From positions 506,394 through 570,393 of the forward strand of contig PTFA01000395.1 of assembly GCA_003342895.1 (NCBI GenBank): DNA of 64,000 bases, read 5' to 3'. Each line of letters opens with the position of its first letter. The stretch's first letter is position 1. The notes below the pieces were generated by a model. That model saw only the letters and a list, made by a program, of their open reading frames with translations, had not been told where the DNA came from and searched no databases. This document shows, piece by piece, positions 12,441 to 23,453 of the stretch. This DNA is from Casuarius casuarius (Eukaryota; Chordata; Aves; Casuariiformes; Casuariidae). Made by a program: the position numbers and the translations under genes.

Positions 12441-14059
12441 AGGCNTGCTTGACTCCACCCAGGGAGGGGAGGTGTTCCCCCTGCCACCCACANTTCATAT
12501 TCTTATTTGCTTTCTAGTTTTCGATTCTTCAGGGCTAGAAACTCTCTTTAATTCCTTGATGAAATTTTCATGTAAGCACAGGACTCCAGACCTCAGGCTT
12601 TTTAAGAAAGCAGATTTGGGGGGTGTGGGGGGGTGGGGGAATGCTAAAAAGCATCAAGTTGGCATTCGTATTTTCCTTTACCCTCTTTGCAGCGCTCACG
12701 CCAGTCTGGCAGCAACGTTTATTTGTCAGATTTGTGCTAGTCTCACAGCCTCAGTCCCTGGAGTTACACGACCACATAAAGAGCCACGAACAGGACAGGA
12801 GAGTCAGGAAACATGTTTCTGAGCCGGGGAGACCTGCCAGGCACCAGTGCCACCACAGCAGGGGAGCCTGGGGCCCACACGGGGCACAGGACAAGCAAGG
12901 GAAGTGCTACACACCACCACCACTAGGCTTCAGAGAACCCACCACAGAAGCTCCTGTCCTACCCCAGTCAGCTGGAGCCCCACCTGTGCAGCACCAAGCA
13001 TTCGTCGACTCGGGGAAAATAAGGGGGGAATGGTTTCTGCTTCAGAGAGCTGGAGGCAAACACAAGCCTCAGACCAATTATCATCAGATGAGCTTTGCCA
13101 AGACACAGGAGCAAGATAAAAAGAAGTGGCAGCTTAAAAGCTTCCTGTGACCACACAATCTCATCAACAACTTGGAAAGAGGAAATATATTTGTGGAAGG
13201 GAAGACAGCTTAATGAGTTCTCCCCACCCATCTCTCCTTCCTATGGCTCCAAATTTCTCCACTGGGATTTTGCACAGCTACACGATTGAGCAGAGATGCT
13301 GAGAAATAGCTTATTATCCACTAAAAGCTTAATGCCAGGGTTCAAATTGTTGTAGTCCAATTCAAGGAGAGATTTAAGGTTGGGAAAATAGTATAAGATT
13401 TCTGCTTAAGTAGTGGTCACTAGCTTGGGACAGTAATCAGGGGTGTTTGATTAACGTTTCCCTATTTTGTAGACAGCTATGTAATCTGGTACCATATGAG
13501 AAAGCACCTCATAGGAATACATGCAAAAAAAGTTTTAATTAACTTAATTTTTTTTTATAAAGCTCCCAGATTTTATGATTAGAGAAACACACCCAGAATG
13601 GCTCTCACTATCCAAAGGAACAAAGACGCTTTGAAAGAGTTATGGATTTCTATAAAGACTCAAAGACAATATCCACAAGTCCCTTCTTGTAACAAAACTT
13701 AGCTTAGTTTGCACAGCTAAAGTCATTAAGCTTTTCTTTTATTATTATTATTTTTAAGAATGTTTTTTACTAGTTTGGGAGTCATACTTAAGCTTCCAGT
13801 ATAGGTAATTGTGATGAAATCTACATTAATTTACTAATTACAAGAATGTTACACAAGAAAAAGAGAGAAATACTAATGCAGCTATGCAACAAGCTATTAG
13901 AATTTTAATTTACCACTGAAGTGGTATAGATTTAGTGTACTTATAATGCTCCATGAAAACTTCAGGTCACTGCTTAGCAGGAAATCAAGTGTTTGGTGTT
14001 ATGTAGAAAGGATCAGAAAAACAGATAAAAAATTCATTATATTGCTAGGCAACCCTGTG
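12441..14059. other. intergenic, no gene seen
   Basis: This stretch changes from mixed to clearly AT-rich composition. It holds the G-rich tract at 12617-12640 and otherwise nothing I recognise. Confidence 0.75.
12617..12640 (+). repeat. G-rich tract, possible G-quadruplex
   Basis: The tract consists of three G runs of six, seven and five bases separated by TGT and T. The runs can be divided into four G-triplets, so a quadruplex is possible on the plus strand. Confidence 0.7.
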
Positions 14060-14365
14060 ATTTATCCACACCTGGAACTGTGTTCATTTCTGCCCTCCGA
14101 GGCCCCTGCAAACAGGCTGACTTGCAAGAGGATATATAGAATCTACAACGTCAAGAGGGGACTGACTGTCCACAGCCTCCTCCGAATCAAATGCCCAACG
14201 GCATCAAATGAGGCGAGGAAAACAATTTCAGAACAAAACAGAAAGAAGCTGGTTCTTCACTCAACAGGCTGCAAAGCTCCTTGCTGCAGGATGTGGGAGA
14301 CACCAAATATCCATGTTTTCAAGAGAAGACTGGACAAGCGAGTGGAAGATAAATCCATGTCTTAG
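14060..14365 (+). mobile_element. CR1-type LINE fragment, older, C-terminal ORF2
   Basis: A plus-strand frame reads YPHLELCSF, then a diverged stretch, then KLVLHSTGCKA and NIHVFKRRLDK. This is the order of motifs at the end of CR1 ORF2 (PHLEYC-like motif and the final FKRRLDK block). It is far more diverged than the copy at 14785-15555 and belongs to a different, older lineage. The ends are uncertain by tens of bases. Confidence 0.7.
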
Positions 14366-14784
14366 TAGACAGAAGTATCATTTGGCTTGGAAAAATCATC
14401 CAAGCTGGAAACAGCTGGAAGAGTACTCAAGAGGATGCGTTGCACAGGTTTGCCCTGTTCTTCCTCCTCTCCATGCATCTTCTGTAACCAGTGTTGGAGA
14501 CAAGACAAAGACTCTTCTCTGACCCGGTACGTCCACTCTGAAATCTTTAAGTTGGACAGTAATTTTTAATGAACAAGGGAATGGGATTGTATTAAGTAAA
14601 TTAAGCTAATACGAAGAGCAGAAAAAAAAGCTTTAACTTCAAAATTAGACTAAGACAACAAACATCAAGAGGGTAATAGGTCAGAGTAGAAAGAGGTGTT
14701 TTCACCACAGAGCTTTCCCAGAAGAATTAGCTCAATTTTCTGCAAGATTCCTCACATACAGGGTTGTACGACTTGTTTACTAAA

Positions 14785-15555
14785 GTGACAGAATGACAGC
14801 ATAGCAGAATAGCCAGGGTTGGAAGGAACCTCTGGAGATCATCTGGTTCAACCTCAAGCAGGGTCACCTAGACCAGGCTGCCCAGAACCACATCCAGTCA
14901 GGTTTTGAATTTCTTCAAGGATGGAGGCTCCACAGCCTCTCAGGGCAACCTGTTCCAGTGTTCAATCACCCTCACAGGAAAGAAGTGTTTTCTTATGTTC
15001 AAGTGGAATTTCCTGTGTTTCATCTTGTGCCCATTGTCTCTCATCCTGTCATTGGGCACCACTGAAGAGTGTCTGGCCCCATCCTCTTTACACCCTCCCA
15101 TGAGATATTTATGAACACTGATAAGATTTTCCTCCCCCCCACTCCACCTTGAGCCTTCTCTTCTCCAGGCTCAACAGTCCCAGCTTTCTCAGCCTTTCCT
15201 CAAATGAGAAAAGCTCCAGCCACTTAATCCAGCCATCCAGCCATTTTTGTGGCCCTTTGCTGGACTTGCTCCAGTAAAACCATGTCTGTCTTGTACTGAG
15301 GAGCCCGGAATTGGATACAGTACTCCAGGTATGGCCTCAGCAGGGCTGAGCAGAGGGGGAGGATTACCTCCCTCGACTTACTGGCAACAGTCTTCCTAAC
15401 ACAGCCCAGGACGCTGCTAGCCTTTGCCACGAGGGTGCATTGCTGGCCCACGTTCAACTAAGTTGTGGACATGGTGGCCCCATGTCCACCACGACCTCCA
15501 GGTTCTTTTCTGCAAAGCTGCTCTCCAGCTGGATGGCCCCCAGCCTGTACTGGGG
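14785..15555 (-). mobile_element. CR1 LINE, 5'-truncated, 3' end preserved
   Basis: On the minus strand this copy contains the C-terminal part of CR1 ORF2. A frame at 15224-15457 reads SREVILPLCSALLRPYLEYC, the conserved tail of the CR1 reverse-transcriptase protein. The 3'UTR follows and ends at about 14785 with ATTCTG-type units, the characteristic avian CR1 terminus (TTGGAAGGAACCTCTGGAGA on plus). The left boundary is clear. The right boundary near 15555 is where similarity fades. CR1 copies are typically 5'-truncated like this, and the copy is inactive. Confidence 0.93.
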
Positions 15556-16902
15556 CGTGAAAGCCAAATAATGAAAGGAAGATGTTCCACGGAAAGAGTC
15601 AAAGTATCTGAAAAGGTGGGTTGGAATACCACTGGGAGGGTAGAAAACATACAGCCCCACCAACGCTGTCTCTGAATTGAAATCCAAGTTCCCACAGACT
15701 GTGATGTCCCTTCAGAAGACACATCACTGAGCATCATCTTTCTTCTGAGTGCGCATGAAATGCACTGAGAGGCCACTAATGCCACTAGATGGAAGAGTTA
15801 GCTACAGAGATGATCTCAGCCTAAACAAGTATCAAACTTCTAAAGATCTGTGACAACGAATGCAAGGGCAGTTTGCTCCAACCCAGGGAAGTCCTCGTTT
15901 CTGGGAAGAAGTATTCAAGTAGCTCCCAAGTAGTCTTATTTGAAGAGTTCTTTCTGGCTTAGTCTGTGGAGATTTTACTGAAAAGCCAAAATTCAAATTG
16001 TGAGTGTGGTCAGATGTTCTACAAAGTTGGCACCATACAAAGAGATTGGATAATAGCCAAAATTATCCCAAGCTACATAAGTACAGAAAACTTGAGAAGT
16101 CAAGCACACATCACTAAAGATTCCCTGAGGCACGAGAATTCCCTACAGAAACACAAAATTGGCTCTGACATAACACTGTTTTCTCCAACTGTTGAGCAGA
16201 ATTGGAATTCACATCTTTTTCCAGGAACCCACATTCTTTGTTATATCCCAGCATCAACTCTGCCAAAACAAAGCTAGTAACAACCTCCATAGATATTATT
16301 GAGATATCTTAATCTAAAATAACATCTGAGAAGGAAAAAAAGGTGACTGACCTGAAGTAGCCTTAAGTTTTTTTTTAACTTGTTGCCTAATAACAACAAC
16401 AAGTGGCTAAGATTTCTGCCTGAGATATTGACACCAAAATTGCCTTTGTGATGGAGAATCTTCTTTCATGTAAATGTTACCACAATCATACATGCCACAA
16501 ATGGCATTTTCTGACTGACTGAACCTGTAATTCAGCTGCCAGCATCATCCTGTCAACAGAGAGGACAAACTCAGATCAAAAACTTAGTAGTTAATTTGTG
16601 ATGGTACCCTACAACATGGAAGAACATTTGGGGATACAGTGCAGGCTTCCCCTCACCCTGCTAGTCCCAAAGGAGTTGTCAGTAACTCCTTTTTATCATG
16701 ATTATTTCCCACGCACTGTTGCCAATTAATTGACAATTGTAACTGATTAGAACCTAGAAGGACGGACCAGTTTTTATTTATTTTTCTTTGCACAGTGCCT
16801 GCCCCGAGACATAGATCAGCACTTTCTGTAAGGGAAATCAAGGTCCCAAGTGTTTGAATGAAGCATCTAATACAATTAGAAACATCTAATACAGCACAAG
16901 AA

Positions 16903-16936
16903 GTGTGCAGCAGAGCAGGGACCTGGACCTAGGTCT
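16903..16936 (+). repeat. MIR-like tail fragment
   Basis: The segment CAGAGCAGGGACCTGGACCT followed by AGGTCT resembles the MIR 3' region (GCAGAGCTGGGATTCGAACC). The match is short and unsupported by a recognisable core nearby, so confidence is low. Confidence 0.22.
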
Positions 16937-18158
16937 CAATCACACAGGTCAGCTACTTTCTTCTCTTGCCTTTTGCATATAGCAGGCCCAGGGGATTTTC
17001 AAGTCTTCCCCTCCCTCAGTAGGGTATGCAATGCTTTATTGCTGATACACTTTGCTAAGGTAGCACTGTTCTGTGCTGCCCCTTAGACTTTGGCCCTACA
17101 GTCCAGAATGCTTTGCTATCCCACTCCTTCCTGCTCCTATAAATCCTTCATATGTGCAGCCTCAGAGTCAGGTTTCTTTTTCTCCAGGCCCAGCAGCATT
17201 CTGAAAAGTGAGGGTGAACCATCTGCTCCACACTCACTCATTTTATACCTCAATCGCTTTCTTCCTGACTCGTGCTTTTTTGGATATTGCAACACAGGGA
17301 ATAGCGTGGCTGTCTGTTGCCAACGCTCCGTTCCTTTTCAAAATCTTCCTCTTCAAAGCAAAGCAGACTTCTAACACAAGTGAAAGTAAAAATGACACTA
17401 CTTAACCTGCCTGAAATCTTCCCTTCAGCCTTATAAAGCAAACTGCATCAGTCTGAACACGATGAACTACACAGCCAAAATAAGCTCTATGAAAAAAGTG
17501 GAGAAAAAAGGCTGCTGTTCACCAGGGCTGCATTGCATTCTCCTCCCAGGCAAAAGCAGTCCTGCCTCTGCAAAGAGTCTGGGCTTCCTGGCTGCAGACA
17601 CACATACTCTGGAGCAAAGCGTTTTGCTGCTGCTCAGTGCTCTCTGCTTGCATGCTTTCTTTACACAGAGACAACACACTGCAAAAGCCCAAATGTCAAG
17701 GCACAACACTACTCAAAGTGTTTCATGACACTCAAAAGCAATATCCACATGGCAGCATGACCCACCCTTCAGCAAATGTCTTCAATGTGCTTTTATCTAT
17801 GGACACAAAAGTCTCTGGCAAGCTTAAACAGGGCATTTAAAGCTTGCATTCTAGCCCTCTGGGAATACCAGGCCAGCATTCAAGCCAAAGGGCCTGGCAT
17901 CGCCCAAAGCACCAGACAGACTTCGGTTGTAGCCAGGACCAAAGTCCCACAAGCAGCATATGAGAACACGTTATCTTTTTTTACTTTTTTTTTAAATCCT
18001 TTTGTTTTTATGCACTTCTACCTTCCAAAATTAAATATTGTTTTAGTATTTTTTTGTATTTTACCGCATACTGATTCAAAAGAGTTTGGCACTGGTACAT
18101 AGCAGCTCTTGTATAATTAAGGCTGGTCCTGTGTGTTGTTTGGGAGCAAGTTGAGCTA

Positions 18159-18194
18159 TTTTTTTTTTTTTNGGGGGGGGGGGGGGGGNGGGGG
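18159..18194. repeat. T13 run abutting G-run with two Ns
   Basis: A T13 run is followed by N, sixteen G, N and five G. The Ns inside homopolymers mark unreliable base calling, so the true length is unknown. Confidence 0.85.
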
Positions 18195-21100
18195 TAGCAA
18201 GGCAGATGTTCCTGTCCAGCTGCTCCATGTAAACAGTTGTTTATGGCATCAAAAATGAAGTCTCCAAGCTGTGCTCTGACACAATATTTATCCAACGTAG
18301 AAAGGAGTAATTGAAGTCTCCTGTCAGGTCAACTTTCCTGTTATTCAAATATCCCGAGTATGCTGCTTGTACCATGTTTCCCATATGGCCATCATGTCAA
18401 TGTTTTCATTTAAAGCCAGACTTGCTATCTCCCCTACTCCAAGCCTACTTCTAAAACTTCTAATGTTTTTGTAAAAACATCTTTAGTCAGTTCGTTTCCC
18501 CGTTCTTTCAAGCGATGTTTAAATCAAACACTATTTATTCAGACTGTTCTTCAGAATTCCCTAGGGAAGCGTTGCCAACTTCTGTCCTATCTTCATTGTT
18601 GAGGACAAAGAATTTTTTTTATGTTTTCCTCCTAAAGGATGAATCATCCTGAACATAGGATTTGGTTTGTCCCACCCCTTAGCTGAAAAAGGAAAGCTGG
18701 AGGACAGTTTTATTTAAAGTGCCACCAGCTCAGTTCCACTTTGATTTAGGGGAAGGCCATCTCTGTAGGACAGACTGCTTCTCTATAGACATAGCTTTCT
18801 CCCTCAGACCATGAGCTGCCTACAAGTGACCACACATACACTGACTGCTGTACAAGGGTCAGCCACTGACCATTCAGTGGGCTCCTGCCTGCTTTGGCTT
18901 TAGCGGCAGGAAAAACTTCTTGCCTTAGTTTGCTTCTATGCCCAACTGACGTGCTTGGGATTCCCTTCCCAACTGTGAGCAGTCAAACTCCTCTTTCCTC
19001 TGTTGGCTCCTCCGAACTGACACTTTTCTTGCTGCAGAAAGTGCCTTCCTTTGTGCTTCTCTGTTTCAGACCGTGGCTAAGACTCTCTCGGCCAGATCTT
19101 CCACCCAGCTGGTTGCTCACCTCAGTGAGCTCATTAGCACTGGGCTCTATACGGAAGCTTTCATTTAACAGTAATACGCATTTTTTAAAACAGCTACATT
19201 TTAAGCTCACACACACTATGACATGACTCTCAAATTTGTGCTCCTTGTGCTAGCCGAGCTCATGAATTCCCATTTGGAAGCATCCTACTTTAGTGGTATA
19301 ACAAACAGAAATTCCTGTCCGCTTGCTGCCCCAAAACTCCCCTCGGTGGTTTGCACAAGCACCGCTCACCCTTTATCAGAGGCTGCATTCCTATAAGAGC
19401 TTTCTCCAGGCATAGCGTAGTGTACAGCTATCAAGTAGTGCCGGTGATTTCTGTAAACACAGTGTAATGGCAGACAAATCCAGTAACACAGGGAACAAGA
19501 AAATTCCATTTTACATACATAGAGAATCCACAAAACCAACTGCAAAAACGAAAGATGACAAATACAACAGTCCGGACACATTTCCTGGGTTCTTGCAAGA
19601 GACAGTATTGCCTGGTTGGGCTTAACGTAGTACTTTTGCATCAACTGGGAAACAATTCTTGTTTAAGCTAGGAAACCCCCAGCTCAGCAGAAACCAAATG
19701 GTATGGATGCAGGTTTTAAGAGGCTTGGGAGGAAAAAGAAAGAAAAAAAAGTGCCCATAAAAACTTTTATGACATATCACATCAACAAAGTATCAGTATT
19801 TTTATTCAGTCACTTCATTCTGCTGAAGTGCACAAAGGTCAGATTCCTAACAGTCATTAGTAGGAAGACCCCTTCGTCTGCTACATTATCCCAACTCACT
19901 CCCTACTACAGAAGGCAAAACAAAAAAAGTCAGCCACCGTTTCCAAGTTGGAAAGGGTAAGTCCTGCTTTGGACCAGGGAAGGAAAAGCTTAACAGTATA
20001 TTTCCAAGGAAAGGGCCAGAACAGGTATAATCCCACAGCACCTGATAGTGAGCCCAGCAAAGATGCCTTTCTGCTCACAGCAACGTGAGCATTAGATGGA
20101 GGCTGCCTGCACAGAGACGTGGGGCACACAGGGACTGGGAGGATGGTTGACCAGCCCTAAGCAGGACACCTAGGACCAGTTAAGCTGAAAGACAAAGTTC
20201 TTGCATGTTAACTACAACACTCAGTTTGCATTCCGCACAAGGTATTGCCTCTCAAGTAGGTCAAAAGTGATTCCCGGCTTGCTTTCATCCAAGCCTCACA
20301 ATAGAAATGTAGTCAGTACCTGGAGCTTTGGCTTCCAATCTTTTCCGAGTTTATCCTAGAAGATGAAGCATCACAACAATATTGCAGTCACTGTCTTTAA
20401 CCTCTACACCTCANCCTCAGAGAGTGATCAGCCTTTGCTGAGCAAGCAAGCCCAGGACCTGCACAGAACTTACTTAAAATGCTTTTTTTGGAAGAAATTT
20501 TTTGAAGCTGTTGGACAGCTCCATGAGATAATCTGTAAGCTACAGGACTCAGAGCTTCAGGTCTCCCTTATGCAACCTGCATCATAAAACGCTTCTGATC
20601 CAACAGACTGAGAACTACAGAGGGAGCTCCTGACCTGTGTGCCAAGGGGTCAGAGAAGCATAAGGGGGCTTTCACCGCAAGAAGCAAAGGCTGAAGAGGG
20701 CNTCTGAGGATGAAGGGGAGCTCTTCTTGCTTCCGCAAGCAAGAAAGGATTTATCAGAAGCCAGCTCTTCTGCTAGAGGAAGGGATGAAATATAGGGCAC
20801 ATCTCTGCAGGCAGCAGACTTCAATCAGGCAAATATCTGACAAGTTGGTAGGGAGCCACCAGATATACCCCTGCCACGGTTCCTTCCTTTTAGGGGATCA
20901 AAGGGCAGATAAACAGCCCTGATGACTCTTCCCCAACTGCTATCCTGAGGTGGAGGTTGTGAGAGAGGACTGAGCCCAAGACAGCTTAACTCAAGTGAGG
21001 TCTGTGATAGAAAAATCTTACCAATCATCCGCCCAGTCAGAAGGTATGCTCTTCTTAGGACTAGGTGTGCCAAACAGCACTGAGCTTCCAATGGGAATTT

Positions 21101-21284
21101 CATCTAGGAAATCACTTTGGAGGCTCCTCAGTAGAGACAGTCTGCAGGCTGGCTGCTGCAGGGACCTGATTAACCCCTGATGGAAACACCCTGAAGGTAT
21201 GAGCAACTGTACACATATGCACACATTCAGCATCATCTCATGCTTTTGATCAGATCTCAAGAACCTGATAACAAAGGCAACTGT

Positions 21285-21315
21285 CTTATCTCCATTTTAC
21301 AAGTGGGCAAAACAG
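21285..21315 (+). repeat. MIR-like SINE fragment
   Basis: The motif CTTATCTCCATTTTACAAGT with following GGGCAAAAC resembles the MIR core (ATCCCCATTTTACAGATGAGG). MIR relics are expected in amniote genomes. Only about 30 bases are recognisable, so this is tentative. Confidence 0.3.
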
Positions 21316-23361
21316 TCTAAAGCTAACTTCAGGCATGAATAACCACAGACCTGTGCATCTAAACTACTTGCTTTTTATGGCCAAGAGGAAGAAATAGTTA
21401 CAGCTTTGTCTGACCCATTTCGAGTGCCCCCATAGGATGAAATGAACTGCACCACAGAGGTGCCCCTCTTACAAATTACAGTTTGAGCAAGATTAATCTT
21501 ATTGCAGTAAAAAGTTTGAGTTCTAGGATTTGGAGATTGCTTGCAGGCAACACTAGGGTTTCTAGTTGCATGCAAACTCTTTTGGGTCCACATGAACGTA
21601 AAACACAGGAAGAATTCTTGGAACCTAGAGTTTCTCCCCTTCGTCAAGCCACAAGCTCAGAGGATAAGGGCACAGTAGACAACAGAACAGGCCTGGAGAG
21701 GTGATCCATGGCTGACTAAAGAAAAAGAGCTAAAAACTAAGCAGAAGTGCAGCTTGTTTGAGCAGGAGGAAACAAAGTGGAAACAGAGAACACAGATGAG
21801 ATGCCTGAGTTGAAGAAGAGGCGGCAGGAGGGGAGTAGGAGAAAGGGAGGGGAGGAGACTGGGTTATTTGACACATCCAGCCTCTCCCACCCTAGGAATG
21901 CACAGAAGCAGATAGCCGAATGCGAAATACACATGGGTATGTAGTCTGTGTAACTTCGCATATTTCCTGGGTTTCTCAGTGGAAAATGNTTTTTTTGTTC
22001 TGAACCTTTCATAAACCTGACATGTCAGACTGTTTCATGCAACCCTGAAAAGGGATGTGTTATCCAGAGAGTCAGAAGCCAGGAAGGCCTGTAGTTACAA
22101 TACAGGAGCTCGGAATGAGAGCTTAGTCCTAGAGTCACCGAGCCACACTGTCCCACTTCTGCAACTAGGAATAGAGCCTGTGCCTTGAAGGGAAGGGGGG
22201 AGAACTAATGCTTCTGCCCTTTCCAACTGAGGGAAGCATAAGAGTAGATGGCTCAAGTAAACTCGAGACAGAGCAATCAAAGGAGCATTCAGCTGGTGCA
22301 GTTCTAGTAGGGTGCAATGACATCAGCATTAGCCAGCATGTAAGAACACACACATACCAAGCTTTCCTGAATCCTAAGCCTAGCATATGCCATAACCATC
22401 TGGCCACTAACTGCCCCCACCCCCCAATCCCACGCACCACTGAATCTCACAAATCAAACCTTGCCATGTGATACAGAGCTACTGCATAGTAACGGGAGCC
22501 CCTTCTTTGTGTCAATAAGCAATACTTAGCAAATGCATAGCAGCATAAGACATGAGACTTTGCTCAAAGGCAAGATGTAGTTAGAGGCAATGATAGGCAA
22601 GGTCCACTTCTTATATGAATGAAGCTACACACAGCAGCAAGATGAGACATCAGAAGTAAAGCACGTTCTCCCACCTCAAAGTATATTATCCCTGCAACTC
22701 CATTTCATTCTGATATTTGCAAGCATGAACTCCAGAGACAAGATACATTCTCTCTGTCGTTATCAGAGAGAAAGCAGCAGAGTACCAGGAGCATCACCAC
22801 ATGGAACATACAGAAGATTGCAGGAATGTCCTTATCTTTTCATAAATAACTGGATGTGCAAGGGTGTGAAAGTCTCACTCCCTCAAAAGAATCGCTGCAG
22901 ATTTCAGCACCCAGATCCTTCCTTATCAGGCAGTCTGTAGCTGAGGTATGTTACTTAGGTTAAATCCCACTCACATGAGTTCTCAACATACTGCCAGCTG
23001 GTGGGAGGCTGCCCTTTTTCTTCTGTATATCGGATTTCTTCTATTCCTTTCACTGGATTCTCACCAAAATAGGAACAACCTCTTGTGTTGAAATCAAAGG
23101 CTACAATCGGACTCAGCCTGCATCCTGGAATACTAATCCATCACTCCTGAGAGAAGTTCACCTGATGGACAAAGATTTCTTAAGCTGAGTTAAAGCACAA
23201 TGGGCATAAACCTTAGGTCACAGATCATTTGTGGTGCAAGTCATGTGCAACACTGAAAAAATAGGCTTACACGCCAATACATTTAGCTACAACACACAAA
23301 CGCCCAGTTCCTAGAGCCCTTAAGGGAAGACTTGCATAAACACCCTTTACACATCTTCACT

Positions 23362-23453
23362 CTCACTCACGTCAAGTGAAAATTCTCACTCACGTCAAGT
23401 GAAAATTCTCACTCACGTCAAGTGAAAATTCTCACTCACGTCAAGTGAAAATT
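23362..23453. repeat. perfect tandem repeat, 4 copies of a 23-bp unit
   Basis: Four identical 23-base units start at 23362, 23385, 23408 and 23431. Each begins CTCACTCACGTC and ends AAGTGAAAATT. The minus strand of each unit contains TGACGTG, similar to the ATF6/XBP1 UPRE core. TCACT and AGTGA flank CACGTCA as a short inverted repeat. Flanking sequence (CTTCAC before, CTAGCACTCAC after) looks like partial copies. Lack of any difference between copies suggests recent expansion. Confidence 0.97.

Larger units (their letters stand above)
15556..23361. other. intergenic, no gene seen
   Basis: Mixed-composition DNA downstream of RYK with short unrecognised open frames, two tentative MIR-like fragments and the T/G homopolymer at 18159-18194. 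I see no exon chain or RNA gene. Confidence 0.75.

Noticed and set aside
15417..15785. A 122-codon minus-strand frame
   Set aside because: Its lower part is the CR1 ORF2 region read in a different frame, and the rest is unrecognised flanking sequence.
20363..20587. A plus-strand frame with an alpha-helical looking end
   Set aside because: Short, contains an N, has no splice sites that extend it and no similarity I know.
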